34,561 nucleotides of DNA from an uncultured Candidatus Melainabacteria bacterium (GCA_949927415.1 CATLFB010000008.1:1-34561), one strand, 5' to 3'; shown: positions 23,486 through 31,749, counted from the first letter of the stretch. A program made the numbers and translations. Notes: generated from the sequence alone by a model not told the origin.

Positions 23486-24452
23486 ACTATATTTTATAAT
23501 AACAACCATATTTTTAATATTACTGACAATTACTGCCGGTATGCTTAAGCCCGGAATCAATAAGCCGGTAAGATTTGCCGCAAACGATTTTTCGATATCA
23601 AACACAGAACTTGCGATTAATCCGGATGGTGCAAAACAACAGGAAAATATTCCGGCAAAACCCGTTCAAACAAATTCTTCAACAACAAAAATTGAAGAAA
23701 AAGTCGTTGATGTCTCAACTCCTTCAACTACGAAAAACACAAAAATAATCGAAAAGAAAAATAACGCTATATCAAAAACTGTTGAAGTTCAAAAGCCCGC
23801 AGAAAAAGTAAAAACTTCAACAAAAATACTAAATACGACACCCCCTGAATCGCAGACAAAAACAGTCACAAAAGAAGCGAAAAACGCTGAAAAACATACA
23901 GAACAAACAAAACCTGCGCAGATTCCGCAATCAATCAAGGATATAGTTAACAACACGCAAAAGCCCTCAACAGAAGAGCCAAAGCCTCAGCCGCAGGAAA
24001 AAGTTAAACTCCCGCAAATTGACCCGACACCAAAACCTTCACAAAACATAATAGAAAAAATTCCCCCAGCACAGCGCCCGCTCACAGAGCAGGAAGAAAT
24101 AATCGTCTGGAACACATGGAGGAGCAATCTTCAAAACCGGATTATGCATGACACACAGATTTCAGCACCGATTGGCACTACTTTTAAATTTTCATTTACC
24201 GTGGATAAAAAAGGCCGGATTTCAAACCTGAGGACCTGGGCAATTCCCGAAAGCTACAATCCAATGGCAATAAACTATTTAAAACCGTTGATTTTAAAAT
24301 ATATGGAAACGAATGATTCAATCCTGAACTTTCCGGCCCGCACAAAACGTGTTATAACTAATGTAACCGGCGGGTTTGTAATCTCAACGCAAGACAGGTT
24401 CAGCACGCCAAACGATTTTTCAGATATAGAAAAAATAAAAACAATAAGGTAA
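23478..24452 (+). CDS. TonB-like protein 1 (membrane anchor, linker, C-terminal domain)
   Basis: 324 aa. One N-terminal membrane helix (3-22) is followed by a long Lys/Pro/Thr/Gln-rich linker (30-200) that could cross the periplasm. A C-terminal domain (about 208-310: FKFSFTVDKKGRISNLRTW ... INYLKPLIL) matches the TonB_C pattern. TonB proteins carry energy from ExbB/ExbD to outer-membrane proteins; neither partner is in this window. The start lies within the preceding gene (ATGATTAG overlap), indicating coupled translation. Confidence 0.75.
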   Translation: MIRLYFIITTIFLILLTITAGMLKPGINKPVRFAANDFSISNTELAINPDGAKQQENIPAKPVQTNSSTTKIEEKVVDVSTPSTTKNTKIIEKKNNAISKTVEVQKPAEKVKTSTKILNTTPPESQTKTVTKEAKNAEKHTEQTKPAQIPQSIKDIVNNTQKPSTEEPKPQPQEKVKLPQIDPTPKPSQNIIEKIPPAQRPLTEQEEIIVWNTWRSNLQNRIMHDTQISAPIGTTFKFSFTVDKKGRISNLRTWAIPESYNPMAINYLKPLILKYMETNDSILNFPARTKRVITNVTGGFVISTQDRFSTPNDFSDIEKIKTIR

Positions 24453-24455
24453 AAA

Positions 24456-25481
24456 ATGTACAGATGCACAGAATGTAGAGAAGAATTTAAAGAAAAACCG
24501 GATTATTGCACATGCGGAAACGATGAGTTTGAAGAGTTTTCAGAGCCGAGTGAGATTTCTGCCGGAGACAGAATTTCTGAAAGAATTTCGCTTTCAAAAA
24601 GTAGCGCAAAACCGATTCCGGCGGAAAAAATTTTCGCAATCGGATTTTTCTTTCTCTGCATAATTCTTGCAATTGTACCGTGGCTTTTTAAGGTTGAAAA
24701 AGTCGAAAAAACAACCGCCGCATCACAAGAAAAAACTCTAAAACACGCCCCCGGAATTGAAACTTTTTGGAAAGATACACCCCCACAAACCAAAAATTCT
24801 TCAGTAGAAATTGCGATTGAAAAACCGCTCGAAGAAATAATAAACACATCAAAACCGGTTCAAAAAACTAAAAACACTGATACCGTGCAAAAAGCATCGT
24901 CAAAATCGCCCGCAAGCGCGGCAAAAACAAAAACAAATGCGTCCGCGCCTGCAAAAAACCCCACCCCCCAAGCAAAACCTGTTCAAAAGGCGCCGGCTTC
25001 ACAAAAACCTCAAAATCAGAGTGCGGCAAACACCGCGCCCATAAAGCTTCCGCAATCTGTTCTGAACCAACAGAAAAAAGATTCTCAGCCCGCATCTAAC
25101 ACAAATGCGCAGCCCCAAACCTCTACACAAAACCCAAAACCGGTCACAACCCCTTCAAAAATAGAAGAAAAACCGCAAATGGACAAAAACGAATTTTTAA
25201 ACTACAAAGGTTCAATTAGAAGTGCGCTACTTGCAAAGCTTAATATCACGGCAATTCAAGGGTCAGGCGACTGCGCGGTGGAATTTTCCGTTGACAATTC
25301 CGGAAAACTCATCAACAGAAATTTCATCTACAAATCAAATAACAAAACAGTAAATGATGAAGTGTATTTTATGCTCATGCGTCTTCCATACTACAAACAG
25401 CCGCCAAAATATTACAACGGCGAGAAAATCAAACTGAAATTTTCATTCAACAACGGATATTATGAAATATCCTTTATCTAA
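24456..25481 (+). CDS. TonB-like protein 2 with an N-terminal zinc ribbon
   Basis: 341 aa. Cys4, Cys7, Cys18 and Cys20 (CTEC ... CTC) form a likely zinc ribbon in the cytoplasm. A membrane helix spans about 59-79, followed by a Pro/Lys/Gln-rich linker (90-245). A TonB_C-like domain closes the protein (250-341, CAVEFSVDNSGKLINRNFIY). It starts 3 bases after the previous stop. A zinc ribbon on a TonB-type protein is unusual and suggests a cytoplasmic sensing or docking role. Its 3' end overlaps the convergent glycosyltransferase by 8 bp. Confidence 0.75.
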   Translation: MYRCTECREEFKEKPDYCTCGNDEFEEFSEPSEISAGDRISERISLSKSSAKPIPAEKIFAIGFFFLCIILAIVPWLFKVEKVEKTTAASQEKTLKHAPGIETFWKDTPPQTKNSSVEIAIEKPLEEIINTSKPVQKTKNTDTVQKASSKSPASAAKTKTNASAPAKNPTPQAKPVQKAPASQKPQNQSAANTAPIKLPQSVLNQQKKDSQPASNTNAQPQTSTQNPKPVTTPSKIEEKPQMDKNEFLNYKGSIRSALLAKLNITAIQGSGDCAVEFSVDNSGKLINRNFIYKSNNKTVNDEVYFMLMRLPYYKQPPKYYNGEKIKLKFSFNNGYYEISFI

Positions 25482-26460
25482 ATATTAAAAGTTTTTTAAA
25501 GAATGATTCCTGAATCCCCATCAACTTGTTGTATCTTCTGCGGAATTTCGCGTTGATATATTTGTTATTTTCAACATCAATTGATTTTAATTCATCTATA
25601 GCCGCGGCTTTGAAAGACTCTTTATATTTATCAACAACCGAATTGTTCCACTCATACAAAACTTTTAACATATAAAAATCGCACATTTTCTTGTAATCAA
25701 TATGCAAAGAACCGCTTTCCACAAGTTCTGCCACATGATTTCTCAATTTATTAAAAATTTTACAAATATCAAACACGTAATCAGAATAAAACGCTCTTGA
25801 AAGAATGGAAGTTTCCCGCAGTCTGTAAATGTATGAAGTATCGGAAATAATTGAGATTTTTTTCGCTAAGGCAATCGCCAAAAACGAAAAATGCGTATCC
25901 TCAAACGTTATTCCATTCACAAATCTGATATTATTTTTATTTATCAATTCAGTTTTATAAATTTTATTCCAGAGATTGGCAACCCTTACAAAATAAATTT
26001 TGTCGTCCGGAGTTTCAAGAATATCCTTACCCATACGGTAAGTATGCTTGTTTATAATATTTTTTTCAATATATTCTCCGTCTTTGAAAAATTTCACCTT
26101 TGTTGCAGCAATATCTGCATCAGTTTCTTTGGCAGATTTGTAAAGCTTTTCGTAAAAATCCAAATCCATATAATCGTCACTGTCAACAAATGCCAGATAT
26201 TCACCCCGAACGCATTCAAGCCCTCTGTTTCTGGATCCGCTAGGACCGCGGTTTTCCTGATTTATAACAATAATTCTGGAATCTTTTTTTGCATATTCTT
26301 CCAAAATTTCTAAAGAATTATCAGTTGAACCGTTATTTACGCAAATTATTTCGATATCTTTAAATGTCTGATTTACAAGGCTTTCCAAACACTCTCTCAA
26401 ATATTTTTCCACGTTGTAAACCGGAACAACAACACTTATCTTCACATTTTTTTCTGCCAT
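25474..26460 (-). CDS. Family 2 glycosyltransferase
   Basis: 328 aa from MAEKNVKISVVVPVYN; an ATG eight codons earlier is also possible and neither has a clear ribosome site. The GT-A fold is plain: VVVPVYNVEKY (10-20), VNNGSTDNS (41-49), NRGPSGSRNRGL (70-81) and the metal-binding DSDD (93-96). It would transfer a sugar from a nucleotide donor to a surface polysaccharide or LPS in the cytoplasm; the acceptor cannot be told. A basic C-terminus suggests membrane contact. It stands alone and converges on the TonB-like operon. Confidence 0.92.
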   Translation of the reverse strand: MAEKNVKISVVVPVYNVEKYLRECLESLVNQTFKDIEIICVNNGSTDNSLEILEEYAKKDSRIIVINQENRGPSGSRNRGLECVRGEYLAFVDSDDYMDLDFYEKLYKSAKETDADIAATKVKFFKDGEYIEKNIINKHTYRMGKDILETPDDKIYFVRVANLWNKIYKTELINKNNIRFVNGITFEDTHFSFLAIALAKKISIISDTSYIYRLRETSILSRAFYSDYVFDICKIFNKLRNHVAELVESGSLHIDYKKMCDFYMLKVLYEWNNSVVDKYKESFKAAAIDELKSIDVENNKYINAKFRRRYNKLMGIQESFFKKLLIFR

Positions 26461-26633
26461 AATTATAAATGTTATTATCAACAAAATTCACATGCAATAG
26501 CCATCTTTACATTTTTTTTTTTTACGATAACATAAAATTATGATGAAAAGATTAATCCGACGTAGAATATTTGAATGTGAGGTTTTGTTTAGAAAATAAA
26601 ACGCAAATTTTTACGCGGAAGAAAAAAATTTCA
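26461..26633. other. Intergenic region with poly-T run; possible small RNA
   Basis: Contains 12 T in a row (26512-26523), about 50 bp upstream of the glycosyltransferase. On the plus strand, about 110 nt then lead into a strong terminator with no real gene before it; the only frame is 19 codons long (26539). A small RNA read from about 26530 to 26670 would explain the terminator. Confidence 0.4.
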
Positions 26634-26670
26634 AAACAAGACCTTGGAAAATTCAGGGTCTTGTTTTTTT
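26634..26670 (+). terminator. Orphan rho-independent terminator
   Basis: AAACAAGACC pairs with GGTCTTGTTT (26634-26643 with 26657-26666) and is followed by T. No protein gene on the plus strand ends here. Confidence 0.85.
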
Positions 26671-26671
26671 G

Positions 26672-26898
26672 TTAAAAAAAGTAAAAAAATAAAAAAATTA
26701 AAGCAATTAAAAAATTTACAGTACTTAGAATAAAATGTGAAAGGACAATTATGAAATCAACACTGCGATGACGAAATGTCTTGGATAAAGCGAATGCCCC
26801 GATCGTGAGATTACAAAATTTAATTTGGGGATTGTAACAGACATTTGTGCAAATGGCGAAAATCCGCTGTTTGCCGTAATCGTAAAGGACAATCATAC
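26672..26898 (+). other. Leader of the 468-aa gene with a mini-ORF
   Basis: An A-rich stretch is followed by AAAGGACAATT and a 6-codon frame MKSTLR (26751-26771). The true start at 26899 has the same AAAGGACAAT signal. The rest could fold, but no known riboswitch was recognised. A short upstream peptide with its own ribosome site hints at translational control. Confidence 0.4.
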
Positions 26899-28305
26899 AT
26901 GATACCCGCAATTTCAGCAAGTAAAATATATTCAACATTAGGAAACAGCAATTCACTGGTGCCGCTGGCGATTAAAGACTGTGCAAACAGCATAGGGCTT
27001 ACAACGGCATCCTACATAACAGGCGATGAAGCCGAAGGAAGAGACAGATTTATAGATGAATTCGGAACACAGGCCATCTGGCTTTTCGGCATTCCGGTTT
27101 ATAAGAAAGTACTTGATTTTGCACTTTTTAAACCCCTTGGATTTGACCCGAAAATTGATGTGAGAGTCTTGAAAGACCCCGAAATTCTAAAAAAAGCAAA
27201 AGAACACGCCCCCACAAAAGAAATACAGGAATCTTTGGAAAAAGCCGGAAAATCCGCTAAAACTTTCAAAGGCCTTGCTTTTGGCAAATTTGTTGCCTCA
27301 ACTTTACTTACAATCCTTTCATATTACGGACTTACAAAGTTCAGACATAAACACATTGAAGAGCATATTAAAGAGGATTACCTGAAAAAACATGCTGATG
27401 AAATCCGGAAGGCAGAAGCGCAAAAACCTAAACAAACTGAAACAAAAGACCTTTTCACACCGCAAAAGCCTCTCCCGACGGCATTCAACGGCGTCCACAA
27501 ACCCGCAAAGAAAGACTGCAACGGCAAGAACCCGACATTTGGCGGAATTCAGGATTTCATGTTCAGCCCGACAAAAAATCTAATGATTGTTGATGCGTCA
27601 ATTTCGGCAGAAAGAATTTTCGAATCAAGAAACCCTCAGGATACTGTCGGCTACATTGTGAAAGAAGGAAGTTTCTGGGCATTCATGTACTTTTTAGGCG
27701 AAAAGATTCAAAAACACTTTGAAAACTCCGCAGAAAAAAATCATGATAGAAACATTCAGCTAGATGCCAGAGTTATCGAAAGCGAAGAACTCAGAAACGC
27801 GCTTCAAAACAAGGATCTCAAAACAACACTTCAGGCATTTACAAACCTCAAAAAAGACGCTGATTTGTACGATTTTATCTGCAATAAATTCAACAAAGAC
27901 AATATTATCGTCAAAATGTCTAAAATGTCAGATTTGATAAACGTTGTGGACAAGAAAAATCTTTCAAGCGAAGCTGACACAAGAAAATACATCGACTTAA
28001 AAGAAATCAGAGGCGTCAATGAAAAATTGGGCAAAGTTTACGCACAATTTGAAAGATTCAGCGAAAAAATGCACACTGAAAAGCCGGCAATGAAAGATTC
28101 AGAAATTTTAGACGAATTTTTGAAAGATTTGAGAAAACTCAAAAGAGGTTCGGTGAGAAAGAACATCGGAGCCTGCATCGGCGCCCTCGGCATTGTGGCA
28201 CCTGCGATAATGTTGGCACTAAGATTTGCCGGCAAAGACAACAAAGAATTCAAAGTAAAAGCACAGATTGAAAAACAGCTTGAGCAAGAGGTGCTACGCA
28301 CGTAG
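26899..28305 (+). CDS. Lineage-type hypothetical protein with two membrane segments
   Basis: 468 aa from ATG 26899, chosen for AAAGGA 9 nt upstream. The start (MIPAISASKIYSTLGNSNSL, then ITGDEAEGRDRFIDEFGTQ) recalls a family I have seen repeatedly in Gastranaerophilales genomes; no function is known to me. Hydrophobic segments lie at about 137-157 and 430-455, with a long charged region between them. The stop codon and last three codons (LRT) fall inside the first copy of the intergenic repeat core, so the C-terminus may have been changed by the repeat. Confidence 0.85.
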   Translation: MIPAISASKIYSTLGNSNSLVPLAIKDCANSIGLTTASYITGDEAEGRDRFIDEFGTQAIWLFGIPVYKKVLDFALFKPLGFDPKIDVRVLKDPEILKKAKEHAPTKEIQESLEKAGKSAKTFKGLAFGKFVASTLLTILSYYGLTKFRHKHIEEHIKEDYLKKHADEIRKAEAQKPKQTETKDLFTPQKPLPTAFNGVHKPAKKDCNGKNPTFGGIQDFMFSPTKNLMIVDASISAERIFESRNPQDTVGYIVKEGSFWAFMYFLGEKIQKHFENSAEKNHDRNIQLDARVIESEELRNALQNKDLKTTLQAFTNLKKDADLYDFICNKFNKDNIIVKMSKMSDLINVVDKKNLSSEADTRKYIDLKEIRGVNEKLGKVYAQFERFSEKMHTEKPAMKDSEILDEFLKDLRKLKRGSVRKNIGACIGALGIVAPAIMLALRFAGKDNKEFKVKAQIEKQLEQEVLRT

Positions 28306-28306
28306 A
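28290..28306 (+). repeat. Repeat core copy at the end of the 468-aa gene
   Basis: GGTGCTACGCACGTAGA, identical to the first 17 bases of the repeat at 28417. It supplies the stop codon TAG of the preceding gene. Confidence 0.8.
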
Positions 28307-28416
28307 TGGATTTTCTCTCACGTGAAAGGAGCGTGAGCGACTGGAACCCGTAAGAGCAAACAATTCAATGGAGCGGCTTAAAGCCGTAAGGCTTTAAATA
28401 GCGGAATGCTTGAATT

Positions 28417-28534
28417 GGTGCTACGCACGTAGACACACTGGAACAGGATTAGGTGAAAGGCGCTTTTGACAGAATTAGGCGCTGGACGTTCAGGATTAGG
28501 ACAGGGACGCTTGGAAAGGACGACGTCTTTTGAC
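28417..28534 (+). repeat. Intergenic repeat, copy A
   Basis: 118 bp beginning GGTGCTACGCACGTAGAC, then TGGAACAGGATTAGGTGAAA, CAGAATTAGGCGC and AGGATTAGGACAG. Aligns along its length with 28646-28762 and 28786-28881. No open frame. Confidence 0.75.
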
Positions 28535-28569
28535 AGCTTACGCAAACGACAACAATAATCGTTGCAATC

Positions 28570-28640
28570 CCCTCTCCGGTAGAGGAGAGGGTAGAATTTC
28601 AACTTGAGCCCGCCATTGCGGTGCGAAAGTTTGAAATTCG
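28570..28640. repeat. Two strong stem-loops between repeat copies
   Basis: CCCTCTCC/GGAGAGGG (28570-28577 with 28584-28591) and then GAATTTCAA/TTGAAATTC enclosing CCGC-CATT-GCGG. The layout resembles REP/BIME- or MITE-like intergenic elements. Confidence 0.7.
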
Positions 28641-28645
28641 GGTGA

Positions 28646-28762
28646 GGTACTACGTACGTAGACGTGTTGGAACTGAATTAGGTAAAACCCGCTTTTAAAA
28701 GAATTAGACGCGGAAGTACTGGATTAGGACAGAAGCGCTATGAAAGGGCAACGCCTTCTGAC
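28646..28762 (+). repeat. Intergenic repeat, copy B
   Basis: 117 bp beginning GGTACTACGTACGTAGACG, then TTGGAACTGAATTAGG, TAAAACCCGCTTTTAAAAG and GGATTAGGACAGAAGCGC. Closest to copy C over the first 60 bp and to copy A over the last 60. Confidence 0.75.
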
Positions 28763-28785
28763 GGTTAAGGTGAATTTGTGACGGG

Positions 28786-28881
28786 TTTATTACGTACGTA
28801 GACGTATTGGAACTGATTAGGTAAAACCCGCTTTTAAAAGAATTAGGAGCAAAGTGCAGGATTAGTACTGGGGCGCTGGTG
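28786..28881 (+). repeat. Intergenic repeat, copy C
   Basis: 96 bp beginning TTTATTACGTACGTAGACG, nearly identical to copy B up to AAAAGAATTAG, then diverging. From 28882 to 29044 the DNA is non-coding, with GC-rich inverted words (GCGAACGCGAGAGCGAGC), and no gene is seen. Confidence 0.7.
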
Positions 28882-29044
28882 GATTTTCGGTAGAGTGGAG
28901 CGATAGCGCAGAGGATGAACGGAACTCGTCACATCCGAAACTCCGCAGGGAGCGGCAATTGAAGCGAACGCGAGAGCGAGCAAAACCCGTAAGGCAAACT
29001 ATTTACACCTCTCTTAATCTCAAAAATCTGCAATCAAATCGAAT

Positions 29045-30205
29045 TTATTCATTGCCGGCACCTTGAGCCGCCAAAAACCCTGTAGACCAGCAGTTTTGCA
29101 GATTAAACCCTCCGCAAAACCCGTCAATATCAAGCACTTCACCGCAAAAGAACAAATCTTTGACCAACTTTGACTGCATTGTCTTTGAATTGACTTCATC
29201 AAGCGAAACCCCGCCGCAAGTCACAACTTCGCCGCCTTTTGAGGCAGATATCACGGTTATTTCAAAAGCTGTCAAACTTTTGAGAATTTTGTCTCGGACT
29301 TTTCCGTTGATTTGAGAAGCTTTCAAATTCTCATCAATGGCTGAAACGCGCAAAATATACTGTACAAATGATTTTGGAACAAATTCAGCCAGCAGATTCT
29401 TGATACTTTTGTGCGGATTTGAGTTTAAAATCTCCTGCAACTCAATTTCGCCCACAAAATCAAACGAAATTTTATACGGGAAACTTTCTCTCGCCATCAG
29501 CGAAGAAATCTTATAAATCAAAGGCCCTGAAACACCGTGATGAGTGAAGAGCAAGTCGCCGCAAAGTGATTTTTTCCCAAACTGCGCCCGTGCATATTGA
29601 ATTGAAACGCCGGCAAGTTCTGACAAATTTTCTTTTGTTTTGAGCGCGCAAAGCGCCGGCACCGGCGGCAATATTGTGTGCCCGAGCCCTTTCAAAATCT
29701 CAAATGCGGAATGCCCGCCGATTGCAACGACAACTTTGTCAAAAAAATACGCGCAGCTTTCGCTTCTGACTTCAAAACCGCCTTGTAAAACCTTAATCGC
29801 GCAAACATTTTCCCGGCAAATCCGCACGCCGGAAATCGCCTCCAAAATCATTCGTCTGACATCCGATGCGCTGTCTGAAACCGGAAAAATCCTAAAATCA
29901 TCCTGAACATAAGTTTTCACACCGATTTTTTCAAAGAATTCAAGAGTTTCTGCGGTTGAGAATTTCGAAAAAACAGAATACAAAAACTTCTCACCTCTGG
30001 GGTAATTTGCGGCAAGTTCGCGCAAGTCAAATTCTGCATGCGCTAAATTACAGCGGCCGCCGCCTGTTGGAAGAAGCGTTTTTAGAGGCGAATTCTTCTC
30101 AAAAATCACCGGCTGAAACCCTTTTTGTCTCAGAAAATACGCGCAAATACAGCCTGCCGGCCCGCCTCCGACAATCGCAATTTTAGATTTCAACACGGGT
30201 GCCAT
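29045..30205 (-). CDS. YhiN/HI0933-type NAD(P)/FAD-dependent oxidoreductase
   Basis: 386 aa from ATG 30205; an earlier start at 30250 lies deeper in folK. Dinucleotide-binding loop AIVGGGPAGC (10-19), family motif TGGGRCNLAH (47-56) and the C-terminal DIDGFCGGFNLQNCWSTG place it in the HI0933-like flavoprotein family. The reaction is not known. The gene starts inside the 3' end of folK (23-bp overlap), so translation is probably coupled. Length is normal for the family and no motif is missing. Confidence 0.92.
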   Translation of the reverse strand: MAPVLKSKIAIVGGGPAGCICAYFLRQKGFQPVIFEKNSPLKTLLPTGGGRCNLAHAEFDLRELAANYPRGEKFLYSVFSKFSTAETLEFFEKIGVKTYVQDDFRIFPVSDSASDVRRMILEAISGVRICRENVCAIKVLQGGFEVRSESCAYFFDKVVVAIGGHSAFEILKGLGHTILPPVPALCALKTKENLSELAGVSIQYARAQFGKKSLCGDLLFTHHGVSGPLIYKISSLMARESFPYKISFDFVGEIELQEILNSNPHKSIKNLLAEFVPKSFVQYILRVSAIDENLKASQINGKVRDKILKSLTAFEITVISASKGGEVVTCGGVSLDEVNSKTMQSKLVKDLFFCGEVLDIDGFCGGFNLQNCWSTGFLAAQGAGNE

Positions 30206-30689
30206 AAAGAAATACCATTTCAGGATTTTCCAAATCACTGTGCAAATCAATTATTGACTTATGCAAAACCGGATGGATATAATCCGGAATTAATTCAAGA
30301 AGCGGAACTAGCGTAAACGCACGCAAATGAACGTATTTGTGCGGGATTGTCAAATCATTTTCCTGAACAATTTCATTGCCGTAAAACAAAATATCAATAT
30401 CAATCGTTCTGTCTTCATAATTGCCGGTTTTTGCGGGTTTTCTGCCAAGCTGGGCTTCAATCCGCCTGCATTCATTCAAAAGGCCGCGCGGTGACAGTTT
30501 TGTCTTAATTTCGACAACGGCATTAACAAACCACGTGTCGGAATTCATATTCCATGGTTCGGTTTCGTAGAAGGCTGAAGTTCTGACGACACTAATATTT
30601 TCGCAGGCGCCCAAAAGGCTTGCCGCCTGCTGAACGTAGCCGATTCTGTCACCTTTATTCGAACCTAAACTTAAATAAACGATTGCCAT
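30183..30689 (-). CDS. folK: HPPK, dihydropteridine pyrophosphokinase
   Basis: 168 aa, full length. It transfers pyrophosphate from ATP to 6-hydroxymethyl-7,8-dihydropterin in folate synthesis. Motifs: LSLGSNKGD (6-14), TEPW (43-46), the signature DRTIDIDILFYG (93-104, with metal-binding Asp97 and Asp99) and IPHKYVHLRAF. No other folate gene is near. Its promoter (30696-30724) would start RNA within a few bases of the ATG, so the message is probably leaderless; no Shine-Dalgarno is seen. Confidence 0.96.
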   Translation of the reverse strand: MAIVYLSLGSNKGDRIGYVQQAASLLGACENISVVRTSAFYETEPWNMNSDTWFVNAVVEIKTKLSPRGLLNECRRIEAQLGRKPAKTGNYEDRTIDIDILFYGNEIVQENDLTIPHKYVHLRAFTLVPLLELIPDYIHPVLHKSIIDLHSDLENPEMVFLYGTRVEI

Positions 30690-30695
30690 AACAAT

Positions 30696-30724
30696 ATTTT
30701 ATAGATTTTTCAGTATAATGTCAA
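30696..30724 (-). promoter_or_regulatory. Promoter of folK
   Basis: On the minus strand: TTGACA (30724-30719), 17-nt spacer, TAAAAT (30701-30696), 6 nt before the ATG. Confidence 0.75.
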
Positions 30725-30739
30725 TAAAAATTTGTACAT

Positions 30740-31693
30740 TTAAGGCAAACATTCCCAATAAGTTTTTCCGACCCCGTCCGGACACTCGTTTGCAAGAGCG
30801 TAATAAGAACATCCCAAACCGTTTCCTGCAGTATTGTATTTTACAGAACACGGGCGTTTATCAGTTTCGGCATATTCAGCATCAGGATTAGGCTCACCCT
30901 CCGATGGCTTTTGTCCGACAAGAGTATCCAGTACTTTATCTACTCTGAACATAAAAATATCATGCCCGAACGCATTCGGTCCCTTAACAGGTCCGTTTAC
31001 ATCAACGGTTATCGAAATAGTAGAGGACCAAATACAGACACAAAGCGAGGAACCGTCCGGCAAAACTTTGTTGGGAATACAGGTAATGCCATCCATAATC
31101 TTTCCGGATTTTTCAGAATAAGGAACTGTTTTCTTCCTTGTATAATTAAGAGGCAATTTTTCATAATCCCGGGTTTCTACAACTTTCACATGTTTGTAAT
31201 ACTCATTGATGAAAAGGTCCGAATTTACATATTCCTTTCCGTTGTAAGATGCAAAAGATTTATGGATATTATCGGCACCAAGTTCAAATTTTGTTGCAAG
31301 AAGCGCTTGAGCCGCATTACTGTAAGCTTTTTTGAAACGCGTTTCCAGAACTTTAGTATCGCGTCTGTGAATTATTGTCGGCAGAGTCATTGCGGCAACA
31401 ATTCCGATAATACCAAGTGTGATGAGAACTTCGGCCATGGTAAACGCTTTTACACATCTGCAGAGCGAAAATTTTTCCTGCAGAACACTTTTCGCCGTCA
31501 AAAAAGCTGAGCCGCAAGTTTTTGAACCCGTAAATCCGTGCGGAATGTTGAAGTTTTTCTGCGGACAAAGACTTTCAAACCATTTCTTTAAGATGTTTTG
31601 CGATAAATGTTCATTAATAAAATCAGAAAATATTTTTGACCAAAAGCCTTTAAGGAGCTGATTAGCGGACGCCCCCCCCCCCCTGAAACTCAA
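30740..31693 (-). CDS. Type IV pilin-like prepilin with long leader, poly-G at the 5' end
   Basis: Open frame of 317 aa if read from a TTG at 31693. The prepilin signal KAFTMAEVLITLGIIGIVAAMTLP begins at about residue 82; cleavage after Ala83 leaves Phe1 and Glu5 as in type IV pilins and pseudopilins. The 83-residue leader is far longer than usual. The best ribosome site (AGGAGC, 8 nt before ATG 31712) drives a frame that enters the 12-G tract and stops at once; it joins the pilin frame only with 11 or 14 G. The mature part has a C-terminal cluster of cysteines. The gene is likely phase-variable and off in this sequence. Confidence 0.85.
   Translation of the reverse strand: MSFRGGGASANQLLKGFWSKIFSDFINEHLSQNILKKWFESLCPQKNFNIPHGFTGSKTCGSAFLTAKSVLQEKFSLCRCVKAFTMAEVLITLGIIGIVAAMTLPTIIHRRDTKVLETRFKKAYSNAAQALLATKFELGADNIHKSFASYNGKEYVNSDLFINEYYKHVKVVETRDYEKLPLNYTRKKTVPYSEKSGKIMDGITCIPNKVLPDGSSLCVCIWSSTISITVDVNGPVKGPNAFGHDIFMFRVDKVLDTLVGQKPSEGEPNPDAEYAETDKRPCSVKYNTAGNGLGCSYYALANECPDGVGKTYWECLP
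31672..31683 (-). repeat. Homopolymer of 12 G (minus strand) in the prepilin start
   Basis: Twelve consecutive C on the plus strand, about 10 codons after ATG 31712. Such tracts change length by slippage. With 12, the ATG frame ends in GGGG-Val-Arg-stop. Confidence 0.9.
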
Positions 31694-31749
31694 TTATAGC
31701 TTGATTTTTCATAAAATTTAGCTCCTTTCATACAAGCCTTACCTAACTA

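Noticed and set aside
20557-25481. Type IV secretion or conjugation locus
   Set aside because: Only one gene has a VirB10-like pattern; no ATPase, coupling protein, VirB8/9 or relaxase is present.
26539-26598. 19-codon peptide MMKRLIRRRIFECEV...
   Set aside because: Very short, no ribosome site, no recognisable feature; a small RNA explains the terminator better.
28306-29044. Degraded protein gene in the repeat region
   Set aside because: All frames are broken by stops and the repeats do not keep a shared reading frame.
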